A stretch of 50,968 nucleotides of DNA from an uncultured Emergencia sp. (GCA_937997955.1 CALLDR010000126.1:1-50968); one strand, 5' to 3'. Counted from the stretch's first letter, positions 32,483 to 43,047 are shown. Translations and numbers: made by a program. Notes: generated from the sequence alone by a model not told the origin.

Positions 32483-32896
32483 TCAGTGCATCATAGCGCC
32501 CAGGATATCTCCCACCTCCGCCAGATAGAGCTTCTTCTTGGCCAGATCGCCGACGGTCAGGATACCGATCAGCCTTCCGTTTTCCACGACGGGAAGACGG
32601 CGGACCTTGCGCTCAGAAAAGATGCAGGCGGCCCTGTGGATGTCCATATCCGGCGGCACCGTGACCAGCTCCCGGGTCATAAGGTCAGAGACAGGCGCCT
32701 GCGCGGCCAGCGGTCCTTCCCAATCAGCCCGGGTGATCAGATCCCGGTCTGTGACAGCGCCCAGAAGCGCTCCTCTGTTGTCGCAGACCGGCACAAAGCC
32801 GATATCGTATCGTTTCATCAGTGCCGCGGCCTGGTGCAGCGGCGCGTCCGGCTTGACGAAGCAGACGCTGGACGCCATCAGATCTTTTACAGTCAT
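32483..32896 (-). CDS. CBS-domain-pair protein
   Basis: This 137-residue protein is a tandem pair of CBS domains (about 5-60 and 70-130), with DRDLITR and VRRLPVVENGRLIGILTVGDLA. Such pairs bind adenine nucleotides. No catalytic domain is attached, so it is probably a stand-alone sensor. The ATG at 32896 is chosen because GGGAGG lies 8 nt upstream; the longer frame to 33055 runs across a terminator hairpin. Confidence 0.85.
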   Translation of the reverse strand: MTVKDLMASSVCFVKPDAPLHQAAALMKRYDIGFVPVCDNRGALLGAVTDRDLITRADWEGPLAAQAPVSDLMTRELVTVPPDMDIHRAACIFSERKVRRLPVVENGRLIGILTVGDLAKKKLYLAEVGDILGAMMH

Positions 32897-32978
32897 AAAA
32901 AACCTCCCGTTTCTAGTATGAGGCCGGATGCGGAAAATATGCAGGCTTTTGGCGAGGGCTGATGAAAAGATACATATC

Positions 32979-33010
32979 AAAAAAGCGGCCGTACCGCGGG
33001 GCACGACCGC
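32979..33010 (-). terminator. Intrinsic terminator after the DUF4180 gene
   Basis: On the minus strand GCGGTCGTGCC (33010-33000) pairs with GGTACGGCCGC (32995-32985) using G-U pairs, followed by six T. Confidence 0.75.
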
Positions 33011-33058
33011 CGAAGCGTTGGGTTCATACACAACGTTTCGATACGGGAAATTCATCTG

Positions 33059-33427
33059 TCAGATGGCTTCCGTTAATTTTTTTACCGCCTCATCTTTTGT
33101 GGCGGCAAAGAAAAAATCTTTTCCTTTGTTGCTCTCGCGGATGAAGTCTTTCAACGGCTTGCTTGTATAGTGGGAAAAGTCGCCGTATATGGCAAGTTTT
33201 CCGCCGTAATTGATGTATTTTTGAAGAATTTCTCCGGCCAGGCCGGTGCTTAAAACAAAGAACTCTTCTGCTATCTGTTTTTTGTCTACGACGATGCATT
33301 CCGCGCCTGCTTCATCCTTGGCAGACATAAGCAGGTCAAGCGCAGAATCGACATCGGCAATCACTTCGTTTTCGCTCAGCACAGCAGTGACGATTCCTTT
33401 GCCGCGATCGATTTTTTCAAACTTCAT
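33059..33427 (-). CDS. DUF4180 domain protein
   Basis: This 122-residue protein carries the DUF4180 signature: FFVLSTGLAGEILQKYINYGGKLAIYGDFSHYTSKPLKDFIRESN. The fold is thought to resemble STAS/SpoIIAA-like domains, but no function is established. AGAGGT precedes the ATG. It is a single minus-strand gene ended by the hairpin at 32979-33010. Confidence 0.8.
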   Translation of the reverse strand: MKFEKIDRGKGIVTAVLSENEVIADVDSALDLLMSAKDEAGAECIVVDKKQIAEEFFVLSTGLAGEILQKYINYGGKLAIYGDFSHYTSKPLKDFIRESNKGKDFFFAATKDEAVKKLTEAI

Positions 33428-33523
33428 GTCTGTACCTCTCTTTTAAACTTTCGACAAAGCTGGGCTTTTACGATTCATATTTTCCCAAAAGCCCAATTCC
33501 ATCAGCTGAGCCATGGGTTCCTG

Positions 33524-34990
33524 TTAAGATCTGGCCCTGTCCGAATTCCAGAAGGAGCGGGTAAACAGCAGGATGATGGCGTACAGCTCCAGCCTTCCAG
33601 ACAGCATCAAAATAGAAGCGAACAGCTTGCCGCCCGCGGACAGGACGCTGAAGTTGCCGCCGGTGATGTCTCCAAAAGCCGTGCCGTTGTTGGTGATGCA
33701 GGCCAGGGAGGTGCAGAGGGTCGTCTCCATGTCCATGTTTTCCAGCGAGAAGATCAGGGCCGAAGCCAGCAGCACCAGGAAGTACATCATGACGAAGACG
33801 GTGACAGAGGCCGCCGTGGCGGCGCTGACCGGCTTGCCCTGAATCATGACCGGTTTGACCGCGCGGGGATGGATTCGCTTATAGACGCCCCGCAGGATGA
33901 TCTTGAAGTAGATGATGAAGCGGATCACCTTGATGGAGCCGCTGGTGGAATTGCCGCAGCCGCCGATGAACAGCAGGATCAGCAGGATCATCTTGCTCAG
34001 CGTCGGCCACATGTTGATGTCGTCTACCTCAAAGCCGGAGGTGGCGCCGAAGGCCACCGCCTGTGTGAAGCCGTCTCCGAAGGCGTGGAGATAAGAATCG
34101 TATCTGCCGCAGGACACCAGAGCCGCGGCGATGATGGCGGCGCCGCCTGTCAGCAGTCCCAGATAGGTGCGAAGCTCCACGTTCCGCCATACCGGCCGCC
34201 ACTTTCTGTGATACAGAAAGAAGTACATCATGAAGTTGATGGAGCCGATGATGGAGAAGGCTGCGAAAATTGTCTTCACATAAGGCGTCAGGTGGGTCAT
34301 GGCGTCGGTGCCCAGGTTCATCAGGCCCGCCGTACTGATGGTGGACATGGTATTGAGCAGAGCCTCAAAAGGCGTCAGTCCGCTTGGCAGAAGGAGCAGA
34401 AATTCCACCACCGTCATGACGATATAGATGCGGTAGGATATCTTTGCCGTGTCGCTGATCCTGGCCGACATCTTCTCGACTTCTACGCCGGGAACCTCGG
34501 CGGATATCATCTTTTGACCTTCGACGCCCAGCACAGGGAAGAAGGAGATGGTCAGCAGGAGAAGTCCCATGCCGCCCAGCCAGTTGGTGATGGCCTTCCA
34601 GAGGATCAGAGAACGGGGCATGGTCTCCAGGGGAATGGTCCACGCGCCGGTGGTCGTCCAACCGGATACGGATTCAAAGACACAGTCGATGAAGGAATAG
34701 CCGCATCCGCTGAACATGTAAGGAAGGGTCCCCACTAGGCTGACCACGAACCAGCAGAAAAAGGCGATGAAATAGCTTTCGCGCTGCTTGATCTTCAGCG
34801 TGTAGTACTTCAGGAACCGGAAGATCAGCATACCCAGGGCGATGCAGCAGCAGGCAGTAAAAGACAGGGACGACGCCGGACCGAATTCATTATAATAGAC
34901 AGCACAAATCAGCGGAGGCAGCATGGCCGCGCCTTCGAACAGGAGTATGATGGAAATCGTTCTGAGGATCACGCGATGATTATATGTCAT
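33524..34990 (-). CDS. trkH: TrkH-family potassium channel subunit, diverged second copy
   Basis: This 488-residue membrane protein has the four-repeat M1-P-M2 layout of TrkH/KtrB. The pore-loop motifs are changed relative to the neighbouring copy: WTTTGAW in the first loop, STISTAGLMNL in the second, GATSGFEVDD in the third and TNNGTAFGD in the fourth. The third-repeat helix GGCGNSTSGSIKVIR is kept. It follows the other trkH gene by 18 bp with GAAGGAAA upstream, so it is in the trkA operon. The selectivity may differ or it may pair with its neighbour. Confidence 0.9.
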   Translation of the reverse strand: MTYNHRVILRTISIILLFEGAAMLPPLICAVYYNEFGPASSLSFTACCCIALGMLIFRFLKYYTLKIKQRESYFIAFFCWFVVSLVGTLPYMFSGCGYSFIDCVFESVSGWTTTGAWTIPLETMPRSLILWKAITNWLGGMGLLLLTISFFPVLGVEGQKMISAEVPGVEVEKMSARISDTAKISYRIYIVMTVVEFLLLLPSGLTPFEALLNTMSTISTAGLMNLGTDAMTHLTPYVKTIFAAFSIIGSINFMMYFFLYHRKWRPVWRNVELRTYLGLLTGGAAIIAAALVSCGRYDSYLHAFGDGFTQAVAFGATSGFEVDDINMWPTLSKMILLILLFIGGCGNSTSGSIKVIRFIIYFKIILRGVYKRIHPRAVKPVMIQGKPVSAATAASVTVFVMMYFLVLLASALIFSLENMDMETTLCTSLACITNNGTAFGDITGGNFSVLSAGGKLFASILMLSGRLELYAIILLFTRSFWNSDRARS

Positions 34991-35008
34991 AATGTTTCCT
35001 TCGCCTTT

Positions 35009-36475
<1,467 letters not shown>

Positions 36476-36759
36476 AATAAAGCTCCTTACAACTCCATCT
36501 ATCTACATTATCGTTACGTTATCATTACATTATCATTTATATGATTGCTATATTATTGCCGCGCTGTCGGGCTGCCGCTGCGCTGTCGTTGCACTGCCGG
36601 ACTGCCGCCGCGCTGTCGCCGTGGTATCATTAACGCTATCGCCGCGTTGCCGGCGTGGTATCATTAACGCTATCGCTGCGATGTCATTTGCGCTGTCGGC
36701 TATCGCCGCAGCATCATTTACACTATCGTCGCAGCATCGTTTGCGCCGCGTGCGGTACG
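36476..36759 (-). repeat. Degenerate repeat leader between trkA and trkH
   Basis: The 284-bp gap is made of decayed short repeats. GTGGTATCATTAACGCTATC occurs at 36621 and again 34 bp later, mixed with CGCTGTCGCC-like units and, nearer trkH, TTATCATTA-like units. A minus-strand frame across it is Arg/Ala/Asp low complexity without a ribosome site and is not called. Confidence 0.7.
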
Positions 36760-38106
36760 CTACTTGCTCTTCAGCAGCTTTTCCATGTCGCCTATCTCCG
36801 TGAGCAGGCTCAAGATGATGACCCTGTCGTTCCATTCGATCACCGTATTTCCGTTGGGGATGATGACCTGCTGTCCCCTGTGGATAGCCGCGATCAGCAC
36901 GCCGTCCGGCAGGTTCAGCTGGGCCAGCGGCACGCCGATCATGGTCATGTGGGAATGAGCTACGATCTCCATGATCTCCGCCTGTCCCTGGATCAGCACC
37001 GATGAGATGATCTTCTTGCTGCCCTGGATGAAGCGGAGGATGTTGCTGGCCGTGATGTCCAGAGGGTTCAGCACCATGTCCACGCCCATCCGCTCGATCA
37101 GGTCCTTGTAGCTTTCGTGGCTGACCTTTGAGATCACGTCGTCGATGCCGTGCTGCTTCGCCGTCAGGGCCAGAAGCAGGTTCTCCTCGTCGTAGCCGGT
37201 AGCCGTGACGAAGGCGTCCATCTCGTTCATGTTTTCCTCCTCCAGCAGAGACAGGTCCGTTCCGTCGCTGTGGAGCACCATGACGTTGGTCAGATGGGTG
37301 GACAGATAGCGGCAGCGGTCCAGGTTCTTTTCCACCAGCTTGACGGCGGCGCCGAACTCCGACAGCATCTCCGCCAGATAGAAGCCGGTCTTTCCTCCGC
37401 CGATGATCATGACCTTCTGCAGGTTGGTGTATTTGCCGTGTTCGTGGACCAGCTTGTTCAAGGCGATGATCTCGTCCTTTTCACCTATGACGTACAGGGA
37501 GTCTCCCGGCTTGATGACGTCGTCACCGTGAGGAATGATGACCTTGCCGTTTCTGGAAATGGCCGCGATCAGCATGTTGGGCAGAACCTCCTTCACCTGG
37601 GGGATGGCCAGGTGGATCAGAGACGGATACTTCTTTGACGGGAACTCGATCAGGGCGATCTTGCCGCTGGTGAAGATACCGTTGCTCAGGGTGTACTTTT
37701 CCGCCAGATACTTGTAGATCTCCACGGTGATGGCCAGATCCGGGTTGACGATGGAATCGATGCCCATGGTCTCCTTGATGAAGCCCAGCTGGTTCATGTG
37801 CTCCGGATCTCTGACCCGGGCGATGACCCGGCGGCAGCCCAGCTTTTTGGCAAAGGACGCGATGAGGATGTTGGCCTCGTCGTTGTCCGTAACCGCGAGG
37901 AGATAGTTAAACGTGTTGATGTCCGCGCTCTTCAGGACATTGATGTCCCTGGCGTCCGCGTTTATGGTCAGAACGTCCAGCTGCTGAGACAGCTTGTTCA
38001 GGACGTTTTCGTTCTTATCTATGATCGTAATGGCGTAATCGCCGCCCAGCAAAGCCGCCGCCACGCGGTAGCCCAGCTTTCCTGCGCCTACAATTGCTAC
38101 TTTCAT
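36760..38106 (-). CDS. trkA: Trk potassium uptake regulator
   Basis: This 448-residue cytoplasmic gating protein has two RCK units, each an NAD(H)-binding Rossmann fold plus a TrkA-C domain. The nucleotide loops are VGAGKLGYRVA (residues 5-15) and IGGGKTGFYLAEML (about 230). Ligand-linked changes open the TrkH channel. It is the first gene of the minus-strand cluster trkA-trkH-trkH and shares its promoter region with a divergent hydrolase gene. The ribosome site (GAGAGAAG) is weak. Confidence 0.95.
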   Translation of the reverse strand: MKVAIVGAGKLGYRVAAALLGGDYAITIIDKNENVLNKLSQQLDVLTINADARDINVLKSADINTFNYLLAVTDNDEANILIASFAKKLGCRRVIARVRDPEHMNQLGFIKETMGIDSIVNPDLAITVEIYKYLAEKYTLSNGIFTSGKIALIEFPSKKYPSLIHLAIPQVKEVLPNMLIAAISRNGKVIIPHGDDVIKPGDSLYVIGEKDEIIALNKLVHEHGKYTNLQKVMIIGGGKTGFYLAEMLSEFGAAVKLVEKNLDRCRYLSTHLTNVMVLHSDGTDLSLLEEENMNEMDAFVTATGYDEENLLLALTAKQHGIDDVISKVSHESYKDLIERMGVDMVLNPLDITASNILRFIQGSKKIISSVLIQGQAEIMEIVAHSHMTMIGVPLAQLNLPDGVLIAAIHRGQQVIIPNGNTVIEWNDRVIILSLLTEIGDMEKLLKSK

Positions 38107-38166
38107 CTCTGTGTCTTCTCTCTCATATCTTTCTTTTTTCTGGTTTTTTTACCAAACGCATACCCT

Positions 38167-38211
38167 ATTCTAATTCAAACGGTTTGATTTTGCAAGAGGT
38201 TTTGGTATAAT
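38167..38211. promoter_or_regulatory. Overlapping divergent promoters for trkA and the hydrolase gene
   Basis: Plus strand: TTGATT (38184-38189), 16 bp, TATAAT (38206-38211). Minus strand: TTGCAA (38195-38190), 17 bp, TAGAAT (38172-38167). The two -35 boxes touch. A palindrome TCAAAC-G-GTTTGA (38176-38188) lies in the shared zone and could be an operator. Confidence 0.65.
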
Positions 38212-38245
38212 GATGTAAGATCCATCATCGAGAAAGGAGTATTGC

Positions 38246-38848
38246 ATGAAGATCAAACGGTTTGTGGGCGGCAATCTGGCCGCCAACGGATATGTCATCT
38301 ATCAAAGGGACGGCGGGGCCTGCTACATCATCGACCCCGGCTACAGCCCGAAAAAGTTTATCAAATACATCGGAGAGCATCAGCTGGCAGCTTCCGGCAT
38401 CCTGCTGACCCATCTCCATTACGACCATACGGACGGCGCGGAGGCGGTCAGCCAGGCGCTGGACTGTCCGATTCTGATGCACGAGGCGGACGCCTTTGTA
38501 TATAAAGGACGGGTGGATACCCATCTGCACGACGGAGATCTTCTGGATCTGGACGGCGAGACCCTGCGCGTCATCCACACGCCGGGCCACACCAAAGGAG
38601 GCGTCTGCATCATGGCGGAGAAGAGCCGGGTGTGCTTCACCGGCGATACCCTCTTTGACACAGATCTGGGAAGAAGCGATCTGGACGGCGGCAGCGAAGA
38701 CGATATGAGGGATACGGTCTGCCGGATCCTGGACCGCTGGGAAAACGACATCGTCATCTATCCAGGCCACGACGACGGCTGCACTATGAAAAAGGTCCGT
38801 CAGTACAACACGGAATTTTTGGCGCTGCTTGCGGGAAGGGAGCGGTAG
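38246..38848 (+). CDS. Metallo-beta-lactamase-fold hydrolase (glyoxalase II-like, YcbL type)
   Basis: This 200-residue protein has all zinc ligands of the family: THLHYDHTDG, HTPGHTKGG, TGDTLFDTDLGRSD and the final PGHDD. The short length, without the glyoxalase II C-terminal domain, fits YcbL-like thioesterases. The substrate is not known. AAAGGAG lies 7 nt before the ATG. It is followed 6 bp later by a HAD phosphatase gene in one operon. Confidence 0.88.
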   Translation: MKIKRFVGGNLAANGYVIYQRDGGACYIIDPGYSPKKFIKYIGEHQLAASGILLTHLHYDHTDGAEAVSQALDCPILMHEADAFVYKGRVDTHLHDGDLLDLDGETLRVIHTPGHTKGGVCIMAEKSRVCFTGDTLFDTDLGRSDLDGGSEDDMRDTVCRILDRWENDIVIYPGHDDGCTMKKVRQYNTEFLALLAGRER

Positions 38849-38854
38849 AAGGCT

Positions 38855-39730
38855 ATGGCAGAGAAGAGCATCAGGAAGAGCATCAAAATGATCGCGCTGG
38901 ATCTGGACGGAACCACCCTCAACAGCCGAAAGGAAATCACGCCGAGGACGGTAGAGGCCTTTCGCCGCGCCATGGAGCAGGGGATCCACATCGTGGTGTC
39001 CACCGGCAGGACCTTTCACTCGCTGCCGAAGCAGATCTTTGAGATCCAGGGCCTGGAATACGTGATCACCTCCAACGGAGCCCACATCACCCGCCTGGCG
39101 GACCGGCAGCAGATCTATGAGAACAACATCGGACCGGAGGCTGTGCTGACGGTGGTCGATCGGATCAGGGACAGAGGCATGTCCATCGAGATCTTCGCCG
39201 GAGGCTGGGCGTATATCGACCAGGAGGAATTTGACGATGTGGCCGCCCACGGTTCAGACTACAGGGACGCGGAATACATTCTGACCACCAGGAATCCTGT
39301 TCCCCGGATCTGTGATTATATGGCGGAGCACAGGGACCAGATCGAGAATATCAGCCTCAACTTCCGGCACATGGAGGAGAAGCGGCGCTGGATGGAGGAG
39401 CTTTCCCAGCTGCCGGACATTACGGTGACCTCATCTTTTCGGCATAATCTGGAGATCGGCGGCGCGGATACCAGCAAGGCCAGCGCTCTGGCCTTCCTCA
39501 TGGACCGCCTTGGCGTCGGCGCGTCGGAGCTGATGGCCTGCGGGGACAGCCTCAACGACCAGAGGATGCTGCAGCTGGCCGGCGTAGGCGTAGCAGTGGC
39601 CAACGCCTCTGAGGAGATCAAAGAGACGGCGGACTATGTCACCGCGTCCAACGATGAGGACGGCGTGGCAAAGGCCATTGAAAAGCTGGCACTGCGGCCT
39701 GCGGAAGGAAACCGGCGGCAGGAAATGTGA
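38855..39730 (+). CDS. Cof-type HAD-superfamily phosphatase
   Basis: This 291-residue phosphatase has the four HAD motifs: DLDGTTL (nucleophile aspartate), VSTGR, the lysine in DTSKASAL, and GDSLNDQRML. The C2 cap domain lies between motifs II and III, as in Cof/YidA sugar-phosphate phosphatases. The substrate is unknown. It is co-transcribed with the hydrolase upstream and ended by a strong terminator. Confidence 0.9.
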   Translation: MAEKSIRKSIKMIALDLDGTTLNSRKEITPRTVEAFRRAMEQGIHIVVSTGRTFHSLPKQIFEIQGLEYVITSNGAHITRLADRQQIYENNIGPEAVLTVVDRIRDRGMSIEIFAGGWAYIDQEEFDDVAAHGSDYRDAEYILTTRNPVPRICDYMAEHRDQIENISLNFRHMEEKRRWMEELSQLPDITVTSSFRHNLEIGGADTSKASALAFLMDRLGVGASELMACGDSLNDQRMLQLAGVGVAVANASEEIKETADYVTASNDEDGVAKAIEKLALRPAEGNRRQEM

Positions 39731-39828
39731 ACAAAAGGCAAAATGATCAGGCCCGGGAAGGATTTTAAAAGATAGCTTTGAAGAAAAAAATTTGAGGAGA
39801 ATAATTTGAAGAAGAATCGATAAACCTG

Positions 39829-39883
39829 AAAAGACAGGTCTGCGGGGTTTCTGGACGGAACCCGGCAGGCTTGTCTTTTTTGT
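39829..39883 (+). terminator. Strong intrinsic terminator after the HAD gene
   Basis: AAAAGACAGGTCTGCGGGGTT (39829-39849) pairs with AACCCGGCAGGCTTGTCTTTT (39859-39879) with few mismatches, followed by T. It is A-rich upstream, so it could act on both strands. Confidence 0.88.
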
Positions 39884-39913
39884 GATGTTTTTCACAGGAT
39901 TTCCAAAAATAGG

Positions 39914-39942
39914 TTGACAAAACTTCCAATATATAGTAGCGT
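39914..39942 (+). promoter_or_regulatory. Possible promoter of the yraN-comM operon
   Basis: A perfect TTGACA (39914-39919) is present, but the -10 is unclear: TAGCGT at 17 bp (39937-39942), or TATAGT at only 12 bp (39932-39937). Confidence 0.4.
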
Positions 39943-40010
39943 AAGGACAGGATGTGAGAGTAAGTTATTTACAATGCTGTATTGAAGAGGGGAGAGTTAC
40001 AGTAAAAGCC

Positions 40011-40379
40011 ATGACAGTAAGAACTATGAGTGACAGAAATGAGAAAAACGACCGGATAAAGCTGGGTCAGTGCGGCGAAGACTTTGCCGTCCGGCTTCTG
40101 GAGCTGGACGGCTATGAGATCCTGGACCGGAATTTCAGATGCGAAGCCGGAGAGATCGACATCATCGCGGCGCGCTGCCAGCACCTGGTCTTCACCGAGG
40201 TGAAGACCAGGCGGACGGCCGCCTTTGGCCGGCCGTCCGAGGCGGTGGACCGCCGCAAGCAGCGCCGCATCAAACAGGCGGCAGCCTGCTGGCTCCGGGA
40301 GAGAGCCAGCGGCAGCTACCGATCCTATTCGTTTCAGGTTGTGGAGATCATGGTCAATCAGATCGACCATGCGTTTTAA
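40011..40379 (+). CDS. YraN/UPF0102 family nuclease-like protein
   Basis: This protein of about 122 residues has the endonuclease-like fold of UPF0102: GQCGEDFAVRLLELDGYEILDRNFRC, then the PD-(D/E)XK core GEIDIIA...LVFTEVKTR. It is usually found close to comM, dprA or rnhB, as here. The role is unknown, perhaps in DNA processing. The start is uncertain: the ATG at 40011 follows GAGGGGAG by 17 nt, and ATG at 40026 is possible. Homologues start close to the GQCGED block. Confidence 0.82.
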   Translation: MTVRTMSDRNEKNDRIKLGQCGEDFAVRLLELDGYEILDRNFRCEAGEIDIIAARCQHLVFTEVKTRRTAAFGRPSEAVDRRKQRRIKQAAACWLRERASGSYRSYSFQVVEIMVNQIDHAF

Positions 40380-40395
40380 AAAGGGGGAATCATTT

Positions 40396-42090
40396 ATGTT
40401 GTCTAAAACCTGTTCCGCGTTTCTGCGCGGTGTGGAAGCGTTTCCCGTATGGGTGGAAACCGATATTTCCCGGGGAATGCCCACCTTTAATATCGTAGGC
40501 CAGGCGGACACCACCATCAAGGAGGCCAGAGAGCGGATACGGCCGGCCCTGGTCAACAGCGGGCTGGAATATCCCTACAGCCGGATCACCATCAACATGT
40601 CGCCGGCAGGAGTGCGGAAGAGAGGCAGCCACTTCGACCTGCCTATCGCCGTAGGAATCATGGCCTCCTCCGGCCAGATCCCGCCGGGCAAGCAGGAGGA
40701 ATACTGCTTCCTGGGCGAGCTGTCCCTGGACGGCTCGCTGGCCAGGACCGACGGTATTCTGCCTATGGTCATAGCTATGAGGCGGTGCGGCTTTCAGAGG
40801 ATCATTCTGCCGGCGGCCAACCGTCAGGAGGCCATGCTGGCGGCCGGCGTGGAGGTCTATCCTGCGGAGCATCTGAGCCAGATCGCGGAGCATCTGCGGG
40901 GCGGCCGCCGGTTAAGGCCAGCGCCGTCAGATATCCGGGCGGTTATGGCCGCGGCTGTGAACACGTCTGTGGACGCGGGCGTAAACCCAGCTGTGAACAC
41001 GGTCATAAATGCGGCCGCGGGCACCGATGCAGGGACGCCAGCCGGAGCGGAAAGCGCTGGAAACGGCGGCGCAGGAGAAGAAATCGAGGGCGGAAAAGGC
41101 CTCATAACGGGGATCAGAACGGAAGCCGGGCTGAAGATCGGCAGCAGGCTGGATTACGCCGACGTAAAGGGGCAGGAGACCGCGAAGCGGGCTCTCATGA
41201 TCGCCGCCGCAGGCGGCCACGGGCTCCTGATGATGGGAAGTCCGTCTACCGGGAAGACTATGCTGGCTGAACGGCTGGTCACCATCATGCCGGAGATGAC
41301 CTTTGACGAGATCGTAGAGACCACCGCGGTCTACTCAGTGGCGGGACTGCTGACCGAGGAAGAGCCAGTGATACTGCAGAGGCCGTTTCGCCAGCCTCAT
41401 CACAAGATCACGCCGGCGGGGCTGCTGGGAGGCGGAACTACGCCGAGACCGGGAGAGATCACCCTGGCCAACAAAGGCGTTTTGTTTCTGGACGAGATCG
41501 GAGAGTTCGACGGAGGGCTCATCGACGCGCTGAGAACGCCTCTGGAACGGAAGTCCATTTCCCTGATCCGGCGGGGAATACCGCATCTGTTTCCCGCCGA
41601 TTTCATGCTGGTGGCGGCCAGCAATCCGTGCAAATGCGGATATTACGGAGATCCGCAGCATTCCTGCAGCTGCACGGACAGAGAGGTGGAGCGGTATCAG
41701 AAAAAGCTGTCCGGCCCCATCATGGACCGGATCGACATGCACATCTGCCTTCAGCCCGTAAACTACGAGGATCTGGAAGGCGGAGAGGCCATGTCCTCCG
41801 CCCAGATGGCGGAGCGCATTGAGGCGGCCCGCCGCATCCAGGCGGAACGGTATCGGGGAAAGGGCATACGCCTCAACCATCAGCTGAACGACAGGCTGAT
41901 CGAGACATTTTGCCCGCTGGACGGAGAAAAGGGCCAGATGGCGGCGCAGGCCTATGAGCGGCTCAGGCTGAACCCGAGGACGCTGATGAAGGTCCGCAAG
42001 GTGGCCAGGACCATCGCCGATCTGGACGAGAGCGAAGAGGTAAAAGCCGAGCACCTGTCGGAGGCCATGGCCTACAGAGGAGAGCGGTAA
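40396..42090 (+). CDS. comM: ComM/YifB family Mg-chelatase-like AAA ATPase
   Basis: This 564-residue helicase-like protein assists branch migration in natural transformation. The N-terminal ChlI domain (FNIVGQADTTIKEARERIRPAL) is followed by the AAA+ core, with Walker A GSPSTGKT, Walker B GVLFLDEIGEF, and FRQPHHKITPAGLLGGG. Between them (about residues 180-238) lies an unusual Ala, Gly, Asn and Thr-rich linker, including AAAVNTSVDAGVNPAVNTVI. A CKCGYYGDPQHSCSC zinc-like cluster is intact. The ATG at 40396 has AAGGGGG upstream. Confidence 0.92.
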   Translation: MLSKTCSAFLRGVEAFPVWVETDISRGMPTFNIVGQADTTIKEARERIRPALVNSGLEYPYSRITINMSPAGVRKRGSHFDLPIAVGIMASSGQIPPGKQEEYCFLGELSLDGSLARTDGILPMVIAMRRCGFQRIILPAANRQEAMLAAGVEVYPAEHLSQIAEHLRGGRRLRPAPSDIRAVMAAAVNTSVDAGVNPAVNTVINAAAGTDAGTPAGAESAGNGGAGEEIEGGKGLITGIRTEAGLKIGSRLDYADVKGQETAKRALMIAAAGGHGLLMMGSPSTGKTMLAERLVTIMPEMTFDEIVETTAVYSVAGLLTEEEPVILQRPFRQPHHKITPAGLLGGGTTPRPGEITLANKGVLFLDEIGEFDGGLIDALRTPLERKSISLIRRGIPHLFPADFMLVAASNPCKCGYYGDPQHSCSCTDREVERYQKKLSGPIMDRIDMHICLQPVNYEDLEGGEAMSSAQMAERIEAARRIQAERYRGKGIRLNHQLNDRLIETFCPLDGEKGQMAAQAYERLRLNPRTLMKVRKVARTIADLDESEEVKAEHLSEAMAYRGER

Positions 42091-42093
42091 CAG

Positions 42094-42176
42094 AATAGCG
42101 ATTGGAGAATAGCGATTGGAAATAGCAATTGAAAAATAACGATTGAAAAAACAGCGATTGGAAAATGAGAGATTGG
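42094..42176 (+). repeat. 13-15-bp degenerate tandem repeat, six copies
   Basis: Units of the type AATAGCGATTGGA recur with the ATTG core at about 42100, 42114, 42127, 42141, 42156 and 42171. They fill the gap between comM and dprA up to the dprA ribosome site. One unit, AAAACAGCGATT, is nearly the same as the start of the 33-bp repeat at 6807. Confidence 0.85.
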
Positions 42177-42192
42177 AAAGGAGACGAAATCT

Positions 42193-43047
42193 GTGAAAGG
42201 CAGGATTACAAGAGAGGACAGCGGGTTTCCTCAGGTATTGAAGGAATTTATGCCTGAGGCCGAGGAGATCTATTTTGACGGAGATCTGTCCCTGCTGGAA
42301 ACCCGGTCTGTGGCCGTGGTCGGCAGCAGACGGTGCACCGCCTACGGCAGGACTGTGGCCAAATCTATCGGCCGGAGGATGGCGGAAAACCAGGTGACCG
42401 TGGTCAGCGGCCTGGCCAGAGGCATCGACACGGCGGGACATCTGGGAGCCCTGGAAGCGGGCGGCAAGGCCATCGCCGTCCTGGGTGGCGGCACGGACTA
42501 TTATTATCCGCCGGAGAACCGCGGGCTGCAGCAGAGGATCGCCAGAGAGGGCCTTCTGCTGTCGGAGCATCCGCCGGCGTACTGCCCGAGGCCCTATGAT
42601 TTTCCCAAGCGGAACCGGATCATCGCCGCGGCGGCGGAGAGCCTGGTGGTCGTGGAGGCGGGAAATAGGAGCGGCGCTTTGATCACGGCGGAGTGCGCGG
42701 AAGAGATGGGAAAGAACGTCTACGCCGTCCCGGGGAACATTACCAGCATCTACAGCTTCGGGGCCAACAAGCTGATACGGGAAAACGTGACGCCCCTGAT
42801 TTTGATCGACGATCTGCTCATCGACATGGGAATTGTGCCGGACGCGGCAGAGGCGGCCGCGGCGGGACTGGGCGGAGATGAAAAGCGGGTCTTCGACATG
42901 GTCAGCGCCGGCGGCGAGGTGACTGTAGATGAAATTCATCACAAAACCAACATGAAACCGTCGGAAATAAATGGTATAATCTCTATCCTGGAGATGAAAG
43001 GACTAATTTTTTCCTCAATGGGAAAAATTTTTGTTGCAAAATTCTGA
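42193..43047 (+). CDS. dprA: DNA processing protein DprA
   Basis: This 284-residue protein loads RecA on incoming single-stranded DNA during transformation. The Rossmann-like core shows VVGSRRCTAYG, SGLARGIDTAGHLGAL, FPKRNRIIAA and EAGNRSGALITAECA. The C-terminal winged helix (VTVDEIHHKTNMKPSEI) is kept. The N-terminal SAM-like domain of longer homologues is absent or very short. The GTG start has AAAGGAG upstream. It neighbours comM and topA, a common arrangement. Confidence 0.94.
   Translation: MKGRITREDSGFPQVLKEFMPEAEEIYFDGDLSLLETRSVAVVGSRRCTAYGRTVAKSIGRRMAENQVTVVSGLARGIDTAGHLGALEAGGKAIAVLGGGTDYYYPPENRGLQQRIAREGLLLSEHPPAYCPRPYDFPKRNRIIAAAAESLVVVEAGNRSGALITAECAEEMGKNVYAVPGNITSIYSFGANKLIRENVTPLILIDDLLIDMGIVPDAAEAAAAGLGGDEKRVFDMVSAGGEVTVDEIHHKTNMKPSEINGIISILEMKGLIFSSMGKIFVAKF

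Noticed and set aside
36548..36835. Minus-strand frame between trkA and trkH
   Set aside because: Made of decayed repeats and overlapping trkA; no ribosome site.
42094..42176. CRISPR array
   Set aside because: Units are 13-15 bp, contiguous and without unique spacers, and no cas genes are near.
41335..42942. Long minus-strand frame opposite comM and dprA
   Set aside because: It lies wholly opposite two well-conserved genes, has no ribosome site and encodes an unrecognisable Arg/His-rich product; it follows from GC-rich codon bias.
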